Origin: Micromonospora ureilytica
GTDB taxonomy: Bacteria > Actinomycetota > Actinomycetes > Mycobacteriales > Micromonosporaceae
Reading direction: 5' to 3'
Length of the DNA: 64,000 nt
Assembly (NCBI RefSeq): GCF_015751765.1
Contig: NZ_JADOTX010000001.1
Coordinates: 1,054,001-1,118,000 of the forward strand
Numbering within the stretch: the first letter of the stretch is position 1; each line of letters starts with the position of its first letter. Shown here piece by piece: positions 32,295 to 39,514 of this stretch. The notes beneath the pieces were generated by a model. It saw only the letters and a program-made list of their open reading frames with translations, had not been told where the DNA came from and ran no database searches. Made by a program: the position numbers and the translations under genes.

Positions 32295-33005
32295 ATGTCG
32301 ACTACCGACGTCCTGGAGAGAAGCGAGACGCGCCGCTCGATCACACCGGGCTGGCCGGAGATCGTGGTCGGCCTGGTCGTGCTGGTGGCCGTCGCGTTCG
32401 GCTTTCCGGCGCTGCTCAAGGCCACCGGGGTCGCCGAGCACCTCTCATCGCTGGCTTCCGGTCTGATCCTCGCCGCGCTGTCCGGTGTGGCCGGACTCAT
32501 CGCCTTCTTCGCCGCCAACCAGGTGCGCATCCATGACTGGTCCGCTTTCGGCGTACGCCGTACCTCCGTACGGTGGCTGCTGATCGGCGTCGCCGGCGGA
32601 ATCGTCGCGGCGATCGTGTGGCGGCTGGTGGCCGGAATCGTCCTCGTCCTGGTCGGACCGACTGAGAACATTCAGGAGCCGTATCGCGACGCGGCCCAGG
32701 GCAGCGTGTTCCTCATCGTGCTGTCCATTCTGTTCCTGGCCGTGCTCACCCCGCTCGGCGAGGAGTTCCTGTTCCGCGGTGTCATCACCACAGCGTTGCT
32801 GCGTTACGGCGCACTGATCGGCGTCATCGGCAGCACGTTGATCTTCGCCTTGGCCCACTGGAACCTCGCGATCTCCATCATCGCGCTTGTCGTCGGCCTG
32901 ATCGCCGCCGAGCTGCGTCGGCGCAGCGGTTCGGTGTGGCCCGGCTTTGTCGTCCACCTGGTCAACAACCTGATCGGCCAACTGATCATCGTGGTGTGGC
33001 TGTGA
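32295..33005 (+). CDS. CPBP-family intramembrane glutamic protease
   Basis: Integral membrane protein of 236 residues with about six to seven hydrophobic helices. The CPBP (Abi/CAAX-type) motifs are present in order: EExxxR as LGEEFLFRGV (about 156-165), a His in FALAHWNL (about 185-192), and HxxxN as FVVHLVNN (about 218-225). Family members cleave within membranes or act in prenyl-peptide and bacteriocin-related processing; the substrate here is unknown. AAGGAG six bases before the ATG at 32295 fixes the start; an in-frame ATG at 32253 lacks a ribosome site. The next gene overlaps its stop by four bases, so the two are translated together. Confidence 0.9.
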   Translation: MSTTDVLERSETRRSITPGWPEIVVGLVVLVAVAFGFPALLKATGVAEHLSSLASGLILAALSGVAGLIAFFAANQVRIHDWSAFGVRRTSVRWLLIGVAGGIVAAIVWRLVAGIVLVLVGPTENIQEPYRDAAQGSVFLIVLSILFLAVLTPLGEEFLFRGVITTALLRYGALIGVIGSTLIFALAHWNLAISIIALVVGLIAAELRRRSGSVWPGFVVHLVNNLIGQLIIVVWL

Positions 33006-33454
33006 AGCTGACTGCGAAGGGCCGGGGATTGTTCAAGAACGACTACGAGTTGAGCGCCGACGGGAAGCCGCTGACCTCCTGGGACGCGAACAGCCTGCGC
33101 AGCGGCGGATCGTTCTCGCTCGACGGCCGGACCTACGAGGTGAAGGCCAACATGCTGGCCACCCAGTGGGAGCTGACCGACGAGACCGGGATGCCGGTCG
33201 CGGTTACGGAACGCGTAGGGCGTAAGAACTGGACGATCACCTCGGGTGGACGAACGTACGCCTTCGAGCGCGCCTCGATCTTCCGGCTGGAGGAACGGCT
33301 CATCGTCGACGGCAGAGCGGCCGGTTCCATCCGCCGCAAATACCTGCACAGCGATGTCTCCCATGCCGACCTGCCGGGGCTGCCGGCGCCGATCCAGGTG
33401 TTCGCGTTCATGGTGTCGTTGAGCGGGTGGGACCTCGCCGCCGACGCCGGGTAG
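33002..33454 (+). CDS. Conserved small protein coupled to CPBP protease
   Basis: Protein of 150 residues starting at a GTG that overlaps the protease stop (GTGA). No signal peptide or convincing membrane helix is seen, apart from a mildly hydrophobic segment near 132-145 (IQVFAFMVSLSGW). Repeated beta-strand patterns such as FSLDGRTYEVKANM and WTITSGGRTYAFERA suggest an all-beta fold reminiscent of the LURP-one/tubby-like group; that resemblance is impression, not proof. Translational coupling suggests a joint role with the membrane protease. A strong stem-loop terminator follows 36 bases after its stop. Confidence 0.75.
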   Translation: MKLTAKGRGLFKNDYELSADGKPLTSWDANSLRSGGSFSLDGRTYEVKANMLATQWELTDETGMPVAVTERVGRKNWTITSGGRTYAFERASIFRLEERLIVDGRAAGSIRRKYLHSDVSHADLPGLPAPIQVFAFMVSLSGWDLAADAG

Positions 33455-33490
33455 GGCGCAGAGTGCGGGTTTGCTTCAGTGAAGAAGATC

Positions 33491-33522
33491 GCCCGGTTAA
33501 CCGGCCTGCCGGTTGGCCGGGC
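33491..33522 (+). terminator. Strong stem-loop terminator
   Basis: A 14-bp stem (33491-33504 with 33509-33522) closes a 4-base CCTG loop. Twelve pairs are Watson-Crick and two are T/G positions that would be G-U wobbles in the plus-strand RNA, so the hairpin is best formed by plus-strand transcripts leaving the gene that ends at 33454. There is no T-tract, which is common in high-GC actinobacteria. It separates the accessory genes from the polyketide locus. Confidence 0.8.
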
Positions 33523-33744
33523 GAGACGGATCGCGTAGCGGCCGACCGTACCGGGTGTTGCCCCGGGGGCGGCCGGCATTGAGCGCTTGCCTTCGGTGAC
33601 CGAGGCGAGGTTGTTGGTTTCGAGGGGTACCTCGTTCTTGCGCTGCTTTGTCCTCTGCGTGTCTGCCGGCTCGGCGAGGGCAACGTTCTCGACGCGGCAG
33701 TAGCCCTGCGCACCCACCGTCTCCGCGCGATGCCTGCTGGGCGC
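33523..33744. other. Non-coding spacer, nothing recognised
   Basis: Part of a 414-base gap between the gene ending at 33454 and the AMP ligase. Between the terminator and the promoter I see no credible reading frame, repeat or RNA gene. Base composition is visibly less GC-biased than the flanking genes, which fits non-coding DNA. Confidence 0.6.
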
Positions 33745-33772
33745 TTGACGGTAGGGACCGCGCCGATATAAT
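33745..33772 (+). promoter_or_regulatory. Near-consensus vegetative promoter
   Basis: TTGACG (33745-33750) and a perfect TATAAT (33767-33772) are separated by 16 bases, a housekeeping sigma (HrdB-type) promoter with 11 of 12 consensus bases. It would start transcription near 33779, giving about 90 bases of leader before the AMP ligase. It is the clearest promoter in the polyketide half of the window. Confidence 0.8.
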
Positions 33773-33868
33773 TCATCAAACCGGGATGTCACCAGATGAG
33801 GAAAGCCCTTCGTTCGGCACGAGCACACCCGTCGAGCCGGCCCGCCGTTCGAGCAGCGTGGAGGCTAC

Positions 33869-35302
33869 GTGTCCACTATAGATTCGCCGCTGGCGGCCGG
33901 GAGGCATGATTTGCCCGCGCACGGCACCGGTTGGGTCGACGACGTCCTGCTGGCCGGGCCGGGCAGCGAAACCTGCCTCGTCCTCGGCGCACCGATCACC
34001 AGGGCGCAGCTGCGCGCCGAGGTGACCTCCCGGCAGGCCCGGCTCACCGACGCCGGCCTGCGCCCGGGCGGCGCGATTGCGCTGCGACTGCCCTCCTCGC
34101 TGGCATACGTGGCCAACCTTCTCGCCGCCTGGCGGATCGGCGCCCAGGTGACGCTGCTGGACCACAGACTGTCACGCGGCGAGGTGGAGCGGGCGCTCGA
34201 GCGCGTCGGCGCGCAGTTCCTCGTGCAACCCGCCGCGGCGGTGGTCGCTCCGCTGCGCGGCTTCGTCACAGTCGACGAGACTGTCGTCGCACTCCCGGCC
34301 GGGCGGCCGGCGCCGACATCGCACGCGCTCATCCAGCTGAGTTCCGGGTCCACCGGCCCGTCGAAGGTCATCGGCCGCACCGTCGACGACCTCGTCGCCG
34401 AGATCGAGCGCTACACACGCATCGACGGGGTGCCCCGGCCCGGCGAGCGGCTCGTGCTGCTCGCGTCGATGGCGCACGTGCTCGGCCTGGTCGGCGGCCT
34501 GCTCTACGCGCTGCACGCCCATGTCAGGCTCACGCTGCCCGAGCGGATGACCGTGGGCGGGGTGCTGGGCGCCATCACTGCGGAATCGACGCCGACCACC
34601 GTGATCGGTGTTCCGGTCCACCTCGAGATGCTGATGGCCGGCCGCCCCGACGGGCCGCTGTCGCAGTTCGTGCGGATGACCACGGCGGGCGAGCTGGTCC
34701 GGCCCGGGGTCCGGGAGCGTTTCGCGACCTGCTACGACACCGTGCTGGCCAACATGTACGGGATGACCGAGGTCGGCGTCATCGCCACCGACCTGTTCGG
34801 CGCACACCGGCCCGGGGTCCGCCCGGCGCCCGGGATCGACGTACGGGTCGTCGACGGTGAGCTTCAGGTGCGCCGGCCCGTCACACCGTACGTGGGGCTC
34901 GTCGACGAGAGCCGCTGGTCCGACGGCTGGCTGCGCACGCGTGACGCTGCCTCGCTCGACCCCGTGACGGGCCTGGTCACGATCCGCGGTCGCCTCGACT
35001 CGCAGGTCTCCATCGGGGGCCTCAAGGTCGACCTGACCGAGGTCGAACAAGCCATCCTCGACCTGCCCGGCGTCACCGAGGTGGTGGTGACGTTCGACGG
35101 CGGTGCCATCGAGGCCTACACGGCGGTGGAGAAGCCGTGGACCGGGCCGGAGCTCGACGCCGCGCTGGAGGACGTGCTGGCCCCGTACAAGCGACCGCTG
35201 CGGTGGCAACTCCTGGAGCGTCTGCCGCGTACGTCCAGCGGCAAGGTGGTGCGTGACGTGGCGGTGCTGCGCCGTGCGTCGGCCGGGCCGACGCCGTCAT
35301 GA
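33869..35302 (+). CDS. Stand-alone AMP-dependent acyl ligase (ANL family)
   Basis: Adenylate-forming enzyme of 477 residues expected to activate a carboxylic acid as acyl-AMP and load it on an ACP or CoA. Family motifs: LIQLSSGSTGPSKVIG (P-loop-like A3, about 152-167), ANMYGMTEVG (A5, about 294-303), WLRTRDAA (A7 Asp), IGGLKVDLTEVE (A8) and the C-terminal catalytic Lys in RTSSGKVVRD (about 458). At 477 residues it is compact and carries no ACP, unlike an NRPS module. Start is GTG with GGAGG four bases upstream. It is the first gene after the promoter at 33745 and precedes two ACP genes, so it likely supplies the starter acyl-ACP for the polyketide. Substrate cannot be predicted. Confidence 0.88.
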   Translation: MSTIDSPLAAGRHDLPAHGTGWVDDVLLAGPGSETCLVLGAPITRAQLRAEVTSRQARLTDAGLRPGGAIALRLPSSLAYVANLLAAWRIGAQVTLLDHRLSRGEVERALERVGAQFLVQPAAAVVAPLRGFVTVDETVVALPAGRPAPTSHALIQLSSGSTGPSKVIGRTVDDLVAEIERYTRIDGVPRPGERLVLLASMAHVLGLVGGLLYALHAHVRLTLPERMTVGGVLGAITAESTPTTVIGVPVHLEMLMAGRPDGPLSQFVRMTTAGELVRPGVRERFATCYDTVLANMYGMTEVGVIATDLFGAHRPGVRPAPGIDVRVVDGELQVRRPVTPYVGLVDESRWSDGWLRTRDAASLDPVTGLVTIRGRLDSQVSIGGLKVDLTEVEQAILDLPGVTEVVVTFDGGAIEAYTAVEKPWTGPELDAALEDVLAPYKRPLRWQLLERLPRTSSGKVVRDVAVLRRASAGPTPS

Positions 35303-35351
35303 TGCCCCTGCGCCTGACGCGTGCGGCGCGGCTGCCGACCGGCCCCGGCCG

Positions 35352-35984
35352 TCATGGCGCGGTCGCCTCCCGGGGGTCGGTGATCAGCCGGATGCCGTCG
35401 GCAGCGCCGTCGTGGAGCAGCCTGTCCTGCCCGGCCACCGCCAGCACCAGGCCGCCGGAGAGCACACCGCAGGCCACACCGGCCGTGCTGCCGGGCACGG
35501 GGCGTAACGGCAGTGAGCCCAGCGGGTCCGGCCAGACGGGCGGCAGCACCAGCGGCTGCCGTAGACCGCCGCCGCGCAGGCCGGTGCCGCGTGCCTTGCC
35601 GATGGCCTCCTTCTGCGTCCACAGCCACAGGAACGCGCTGGTGTGCAGCGCCGCCGGCCGGTCGGTCAGCCAGTCGGCGTCGGCCGCCGTCATCCAGCGC
35701 CGGGCCAACGCCTCACCCGGCAGGGCGCGTTCGCGCTCGATGTCCACACCGACCTCCGTGACCGCAGACACGGCCACCGCGACCACGCCACGTCCGTGGC
35801 TGATGCTCGCGTGCAACTCTCGCGCCGCGCCGGTGAGCCTCGGCCGGCCGGTCTGGTCCCGTGCCACGGCGACCTCGCCTGCCGGCACGCCGAGCACGTC
35901 GGCGGCGGTGTCGACCAGATATCCCGACGCCCGATCCCTGGGGTCGCCGGTGACCCTCGCAATCCGCACCACGACCCATTCCAT
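35352..35984 (-). CDS. Sfp-type 4'-phosphopantetheinyl transferase
   Basis: Enzyme of about 210 residues that transfers phosphopantetheine from CoA to carrier-protein serines. Family motifs: ASISHGRGVVAVAV (about 60-73), VGVDIERER with the Mg-binding Asp and Glu (about 78-86), and WLWTQKEAIGKARG (about 118-131). It would activate the ACPs of the neighbouring PKSs and perhaps the NRPS PCPs. It is oriented against all flanking biosynthetic genes: its stop is 49 bases from the AMP-ligase stop and its ATG is only 15 bases from the ACP start on the other strand. I prefer the ATG at 35984; an in-frame TTG at 35996 would add four residues. No ribosome site is obvious for either, and its promoter must lie inside the ACP gene. 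Confidence 0.9.
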   Translation of the reverse strand: MEWVVVRIARVTGDPRDRASGYLVDTAADVLGVPAGEVAVARDQTGRPRLTGAARELHASISHGRGVVAVAVSAVTEVGVDIERERALPGEALARRWMTAADADWLTDRPAALHTSAFLWLWTQKEAIGKARGTGLRGGGLRQPLVLPPVWPDPLGSLPLRPVPGSTAGVACGVLSGGLVLAVAGQDRLLHDGAADGIRLITDPREATAP

Positions 35985-35999
35985 GGGAGGAGTCAAGCA

Positions 36000-36287
36000 A
36001 TGTCAGATGAGGTTCGCCAGTCCATCATTGATGCGCTGGCCCAGATGAACTACGACGTCGACGACGTCAACGGGACCACGGTGCTCGGCCCCGCCGGGCT
36101 CGACCTGGAGTCGCTGGCCGTCGCCGAACTCGCCGTCCGGGTGGAGGACACCTTCGGAGTCAAGTTCACTGATGAGGAGTTGGAGAAGCTGGCCGACCTG
36201 ACGCTCGATCGGTTCGCCGCCGAGGTGGCCGGGCGTGCGGAGCCGGCGTTGAGCGCACCTGCCGCGCCGGCTGCTACGGCGGAGTGA
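36000..36287 (+). CDS. Acyl carrier protein 1
   Basis: Free-standing ACP of 95 residues. The phosphopantetheine Ser lies in GLDLESLAVAELAVRVED (about 37-54), a type II variant with LES in place of the usual DSL. Helix 3 and the acidic surface (FTDEELEKLADLTLDRFAAE) are typical; an Ala-Pro-rich tail of about 20 residues follows. GGAGGAG nine bases upstream fixes the start. It is the first of a run of overlapping genes (ACP, ACP, KAS, KAS-like, KAS), so it probably carries the starter or growing chain for those condensing enzymes and then passes it to the first PKS. Confidence 0.92.
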   Translation: MSDEVRQSIIDALAQMNYDVDDVNGTTVLGPAGLDLESLAVAELAVRVEDTFGVKFTDEELEKLADLTLDRFAAEVAGRAEPALSAPAAPAATAE

Positions 36288-36532
36288 CGGTGGGCGGCAG
36301 CGATCGCCGCGACGAGATCCTGTCGATCCTCGCCGCCGTGGGTTACCGGACAGTCGACGCCTCGCGCGAGCGCATCGACTCGCTGGAGCTCGCCCGGCTG
36401 GTCCACGAGCTTGAGCGGCGCTACGGCATCGACCTGGACCTGGACGACGACGAGTTGGCGGCCATGTCCACGGTGTCCGGTGCGGCGGAGCTCCTCGGCC
36501 GCCTTACCCTGACGGCGGCGGAGCCCGAGTGA
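36284..36532 (+). CDS. Acyl carrier protein 2
   Basis: Second free-standing ACP, 82 residues, starting at a GTG that overlaps the first ACP stop by four bases. The modification Ser is in RIDSLELARLVHELERRYG (about 31-49), followed by an acidic segment (IDLDLDDDELAAMS). It differs clearly from its neighbour, so the pair is not a recent duplication; the two may hold different intermediates, for example starter and extender units. The next gene (KAS) again overlaps its stop, indicating a tightly coupled operon. Confidence 0.9.
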   Translation: MTVGGSDRRDEILSILAAVGYRTVDASRERIDSLELARLVHELERRYGIDLDLDDDELAAMSTVSGAAELLGRLTLTAAEPE

Positions 36533-37644
36533 CCTGCTCACCTGTTCTGGTCACCGGGCTGGGCCTGCTGACGGCCCATGGCCGTGGCCCCGCGCGGCTG
36601 CTGGCGGCGGTGTTGGCCGGGGAGCCCGCGTTCAGCGAGGTTCGCCGCTTCGACCCCGGTCGCAGCCGGGTGCGGGCGGCGGCGACGCTGGCCGACGCGG
36701 GCGACCTGACCGCCGAATTGGTCGCCGTGGTGGCGGATGCCTGCGACGACGCCGGGTTGGCGCACCGTCGAGCGGAGTGCCAGTTGTTCTTCGCCACCGG
36801 CACGGGCACCACAGTGGTCCGTTCCGGCGGGCAGGGCAACGGGCCGGCCGAGCTGGCGGCCGCCGTGGCTCGGCGGTCGGGGCTTTCCGGCGTCGCGCGG
36901 GTCTACACGTCGGCATGCGTGGCGGGCAGCACGGCGCTGGCCGAGGCCGCCTCGATGATTGCCCGGGGCCGCTGCGAACGCGCCGTGGTCGCCGGGGGCT
37001 TCCTCGTCGACGCCGACCACCAGGCCCTGTTCGACGCTGGCCGGGCGCTGGCCGACGACGGCGCAGTGCGGCCGTTCAGTAAGGACCGGCGGGGGATGCT
37101 GCTGGGCGACGGGATCGTCGCCGTGGTGCTGGAGTCGGCGGCCGGCACCCGGGGTCGGGGCGATCGGGTGCGGTCCCGGCTGGCCGGCTGGGCCCGGGCT
37201 GGCGACGCGTACCACGTCTGCCAGCCCGACCCGGGCGGCGCAGGGTTGGCGTCGGCCATCCGGGCCGGCCTGGCCCGGGCCGGGGTGACGCCGGCGGAGC
37301 TGGCCTACGTCAACGCCAACGGCACCGGCACGATGCGCGCCGATGCCGCCGAGAGCAGCGCGCTGCGCACCGGCCTCGGTGCCGTGGCGGGGTCGGTCGC
37401 GGTGAGCTCGACCAAGTCCGTTCACGGGCACGCCCTGGAGGCGTCCGGTCTGCTGGAGTTCGCGGTCACCGCACTGGCCCTCGACGCGGGACAGTTGCCG
37501 GTCAACGCCGGTTTCCGGGCGGCGGATCCGCAATGCCCGGTACAGGTGGTCCGCGAGCCCAGCCCGATGGTGGGCCGGTACGCCCTGAGCTGCAACCTCG
37601 CCTTCGGCGGTGCGAACACCGCGCTGGTGCTGGGGGCGGTGTGA
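36529..37644 (+). CDS. Atypical ketoacyl-ACP synthase with Cys-Asn-His triad
   Basis: KAS-fold protein of 371 residues, shorter than usual FabF (about 410). The nucleophile Cys is kept in VYTSACVAGSTAL (about 122-134). The first catalytic His, normally in a NAHGT motif, is replaced: the sequence reads VNANGTGT, with codon AAC at this position. The second His is kept (TKSVHGHALEASG) and the C-terminal glycine segment is present (CNLAFGGAN). GTG start overlaps the preceding ACP stop. The change predicts altered chemistry, such as poor decarboxylation or acyl-transfer activity, rather than simple elongation; this is inference. It may pair with the half-length KAS-like protein encoded next. Confidence 0.88.
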   Translation: MTCSPVLVTGLGLLTAHGRGPARLLAAVLAGEPAFSEVRRFDPGRSRVRAAATLADAGDLTAELVAVVADACDDAGLAHRRAECQLFFATGTGTTVVRSGGQGNGPAELAAAVARRSGLSGVARVYTSACVAGSTALAEAASMIARGRCERAVVAGGFLVDADHQALFDAGRALADDGAVRPFSKDRRGMLLGDGIVAVVLESAAGTRGRGDRVRSRLAGWARAGDAYHVCQPDPGGAGLASAIRAGLARAGVTPAELAYVNANGTGTMRADAAESSALRTGLGAVAGSVAVSSTKSVHGHALEASGLLEFAVTALALDAGQLPVNAGFRAADPQCPVQVVREPSPMVGRYALSCNLAFGGANTALVLGAV

Positions 37645-38198
37645 CCGGCCTCGACACCGACCGCGGTGCGCTTCACGAGCTGGCCCGCGCGGCGTGGCCC
37701 GAGCCCGGCGACGCTGGCCCACCGCCGCCGATCCGCGGCTTTGTCGCCTCGCCGTTCGCCCCGCTCGTCGCGGCCGTCGCCGGTCGCTGCCTGCACCGGC
37801 GCACCGGAGTCGGGCCCACCGGGCAGACCGCTGTCGTGCTGGTCAGCGCGTACGCCGACCAGGCGACGGCGGCGGCGGTCGTCGCGGAGGTGGACGGTGG
37901 CCGCCGGGTGTCGCCGATGTACTTCTTCCAATCCGTGCCGAACTCGATCCTCGGCCACGTCGCCACCGAATGGGCGTTGACCGGACCGGTCGTGTGCCTC
38001 AGCCCGGCCGGCGATCCACACGGCGAGGGCCGGGCGGTGGCCGAGGGCCTGTTCGCCGATGGAGACGCGGCCGAGGCGCTGGTGATCATCGTCGAGCACG
38101 GCGCCGACCCGGCCAAGCCCTCCGGCGCTACCGCCGTGCTGCTGAGGCCGGACAACCAGACGACCAGGCCGCCGACCGGCGGCGGACAGGGCGGTTGA
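37641..38198 (+). CDS. Half-length KAS-like protein (chain-length-factor-like)
   Basis: Protein of 185 residues, coupled by a GTGA overlap to the KAS before it. It resembles the short ketoacyl-synthase N-terminal domain proteins found next to KAS genes in aryl-polyene-type clusters (segments IRGFVASPFAPLV, MYFFQSVPNSILGHVATEWA, LTGPVVCLSPAG). The position that holds the nucleophilic Cys in active KAS carries no Cys, and both His motifs are missing because the second half of the fold is absent. It is therefore probably a non-catalytic partner that sets chain length or stabilises a KAS dimer. Membership of the two-domain KAS partner group is my reading of the pattern, not a database result. Confidence 0.75.
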   Translation: MTGLDTDRGALHELARAAWPEPGDAGPPPPIRGFVASPFAPLVAAVAGRCLHRRTGVGPTGQTAVVLVSAYADQATAAAVVAEVDGGRRVSPMYFFQSVPNSILGHVATEWALTGPVVCLSPAGDPHGEGRAVAEGLFADGDAAEALVIIVEHGADPAKPSGATAVLLRPDNQTTRPPTGGGQGG

Positions 38199-38199
38199 C

Positions 38200-39504
38200 A
38201 TGACCGGATCGACCAGAGTCTCGGCCACCATCACCGGCATCGGGCTGGTGACACCCGTCGGTCGGGGCGTGGCGGACTTCTTCGGGGCGATCTGCACCGG
38301 ACGCTCCGGGCTGGTGCGCCCACCCGACGGGCACGGCGCGGCCGGTGCCACGGAGGCGGTCGGGATCGCCCCGGACATCGACCCCACCACCGTGCTGCCG
38401 CGCAACGAGGTGCTGGGCGCCGACCGATTCCTGATCATGGCGTTGGCCGCCGCCGACGACGCGATGCGGGACGCCGCGCTGGAGGTCGGCCGCGATGTCG
38501 ACCCGCTGCGGATCGCCGTTGTCGTCTCCAGCGGAGCGGGCGGCCTCACCACCTATGAGGCGCAGGCCAAGGCCCGGGAGGAGCGCGGCCGTACCGCAGT
38601 GAGCGCGTACCTCTACCCAGGCTTCCTCCCCAACATGGCGGCCGCCCGTATCGCCATCAGGTACGGCATTCAGGGCTACAGCTCCTGCATCGCCACCGCC
38701 TGCGCGGCCGGCGCCCACGCGGTGGCGGAGGCGCTGCGGCTCATCCGGGCCGGCGACGCGGACGTGGTCGTGTGCGGCGGTGCCGAGTCACCACTCGGGC
38801 CGACCGGCACCGCCGGTTTCGCCAATGCCCGGGCGCTGGCCACCGGCTGGTCCGACCCGACGCAGGCGAGCCGCCCGTTCGACCGACGACGCAACGGCTT
38901 CGTGCTCGGCGAGGGTGCCGGGATCATGGTCGTCGAGCGCGCCGGACACGCGGACGCGCGGGGGGTGGCCGGCTATGCCGACATCATCGGGTGGGGAGCC
39001 ACCACCGACGCCTTCCACCCCACGTCGCCGCGGGCGGACGGCGCCGGCGCCGCGCAGAGCATGCGTCGGGCGGTCGCCGACGCCGGCGTCGAGGCTACCG
39101 ACGTCGGTTACATCAACGCCCATGGCACGAGCACCAAGCGGGGCGACGTGGCCGAGACCCGGGCCGTCCACACCGCATTCGGTACGCACGCCCCCGCAGT
39201 CAGCTCCACCAAGGGCGTGACCGGCCACCTGCTGGGTGGCGCCGGAGCCGTGGAAGCGGCAGCCACTGCCCTGACGATGACCTACGGGCTGCTGCCGCCG
39301 ACCCACAACCTCGACGAGCCGGACCCGGCCTGCGACCTCGACCACGTGCGGGGTCACGCGCGCCCGGCTCGGCCCCGCGCGGCCCTGTCCAACTCCTTCG
39401 CGTTCGGCGGACACAACGTCAGCCTGATGTTCGGCCCGCCGTCCACTGCGCGGGCCCGGGAGGCGGAGGCGGCGCCGGTGGTCACCACAACGGATCAACG
39501 ATGA
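38200..39504 (+). CDS. Ketoacyl-ACP synthase II (FabF-like)
   Basis: Canonical decarboxylating condensing enzyme of 434 residues. The full Cys-His-His triad is visible: ATACAAGAHAV (Cys about 167), INAHGTSTKRGD (His about 306) and TKGVTGHLLGGAGAVE (His about 343). Length matches FabF. It starts one base after the stop of the half-length KAS-like gene. With two ACPs and the AMP ligase it provides a discrete type II condensing system inside a type I PKS locus, but no discrete ketoreductase, dehydratase or enoylreductase is visible in this window, so it may perform only one or few elongations or use primary-metabolism partners. Confidence 0.93.
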   Translation: MTGSTRVSATITGIGLVTPVGRGVADFFGAICTGRSGLVRPPDGHGAAGATEAVGIAPDIDPTTVLPRNEVLGADRFLIMALAAADDAMRDAALEVGRDVDPLRIAVVVSSGAGGLTTYEAQAKAREERGRTAVSAYLYPGFLPNMAAARIAIRYGIQGYSSCIATACAAGAHAVAEALRLIRAGDADVVVCGGAESPLGPTGTAGFANARALATGWSDPTQASRPFDRRRNGFVLGEGAGIMVVERAGHADARGVAGYADIIGWGATTDAFHPTSPRADGAGAAQSMRRAVADAGVEATDVGYINAHGTSTKRGDVAETRAVHTAFGTHAPAVSSTKGVTGHLLGGAGAVEAAATALTMTYGLLPPTHNLDEPDPACDLDHVRGHARPARPRAALSNSFAFGGHNVSLMFGPPSTARAREAEAAPVVTTTDQR

Positions 39505-39514
39505 GAGGAGCGCG

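Noticed and set aside
33523..33744. Arginine-rich minus-strand frame in the 33.4-33.8 kb gap
   Set aside because: Low-complexity composition, no ribosome site and no recognisable domain; it looks like a chance open frame in non-coding DNA.
35643..35999. N-terminal extension of ACP1
   Set aside because: The frame is open upstream, but it reads antisense to the phosphopantetheinyl transferase and the ACP ribosome site and ATG at 36000 are clear.
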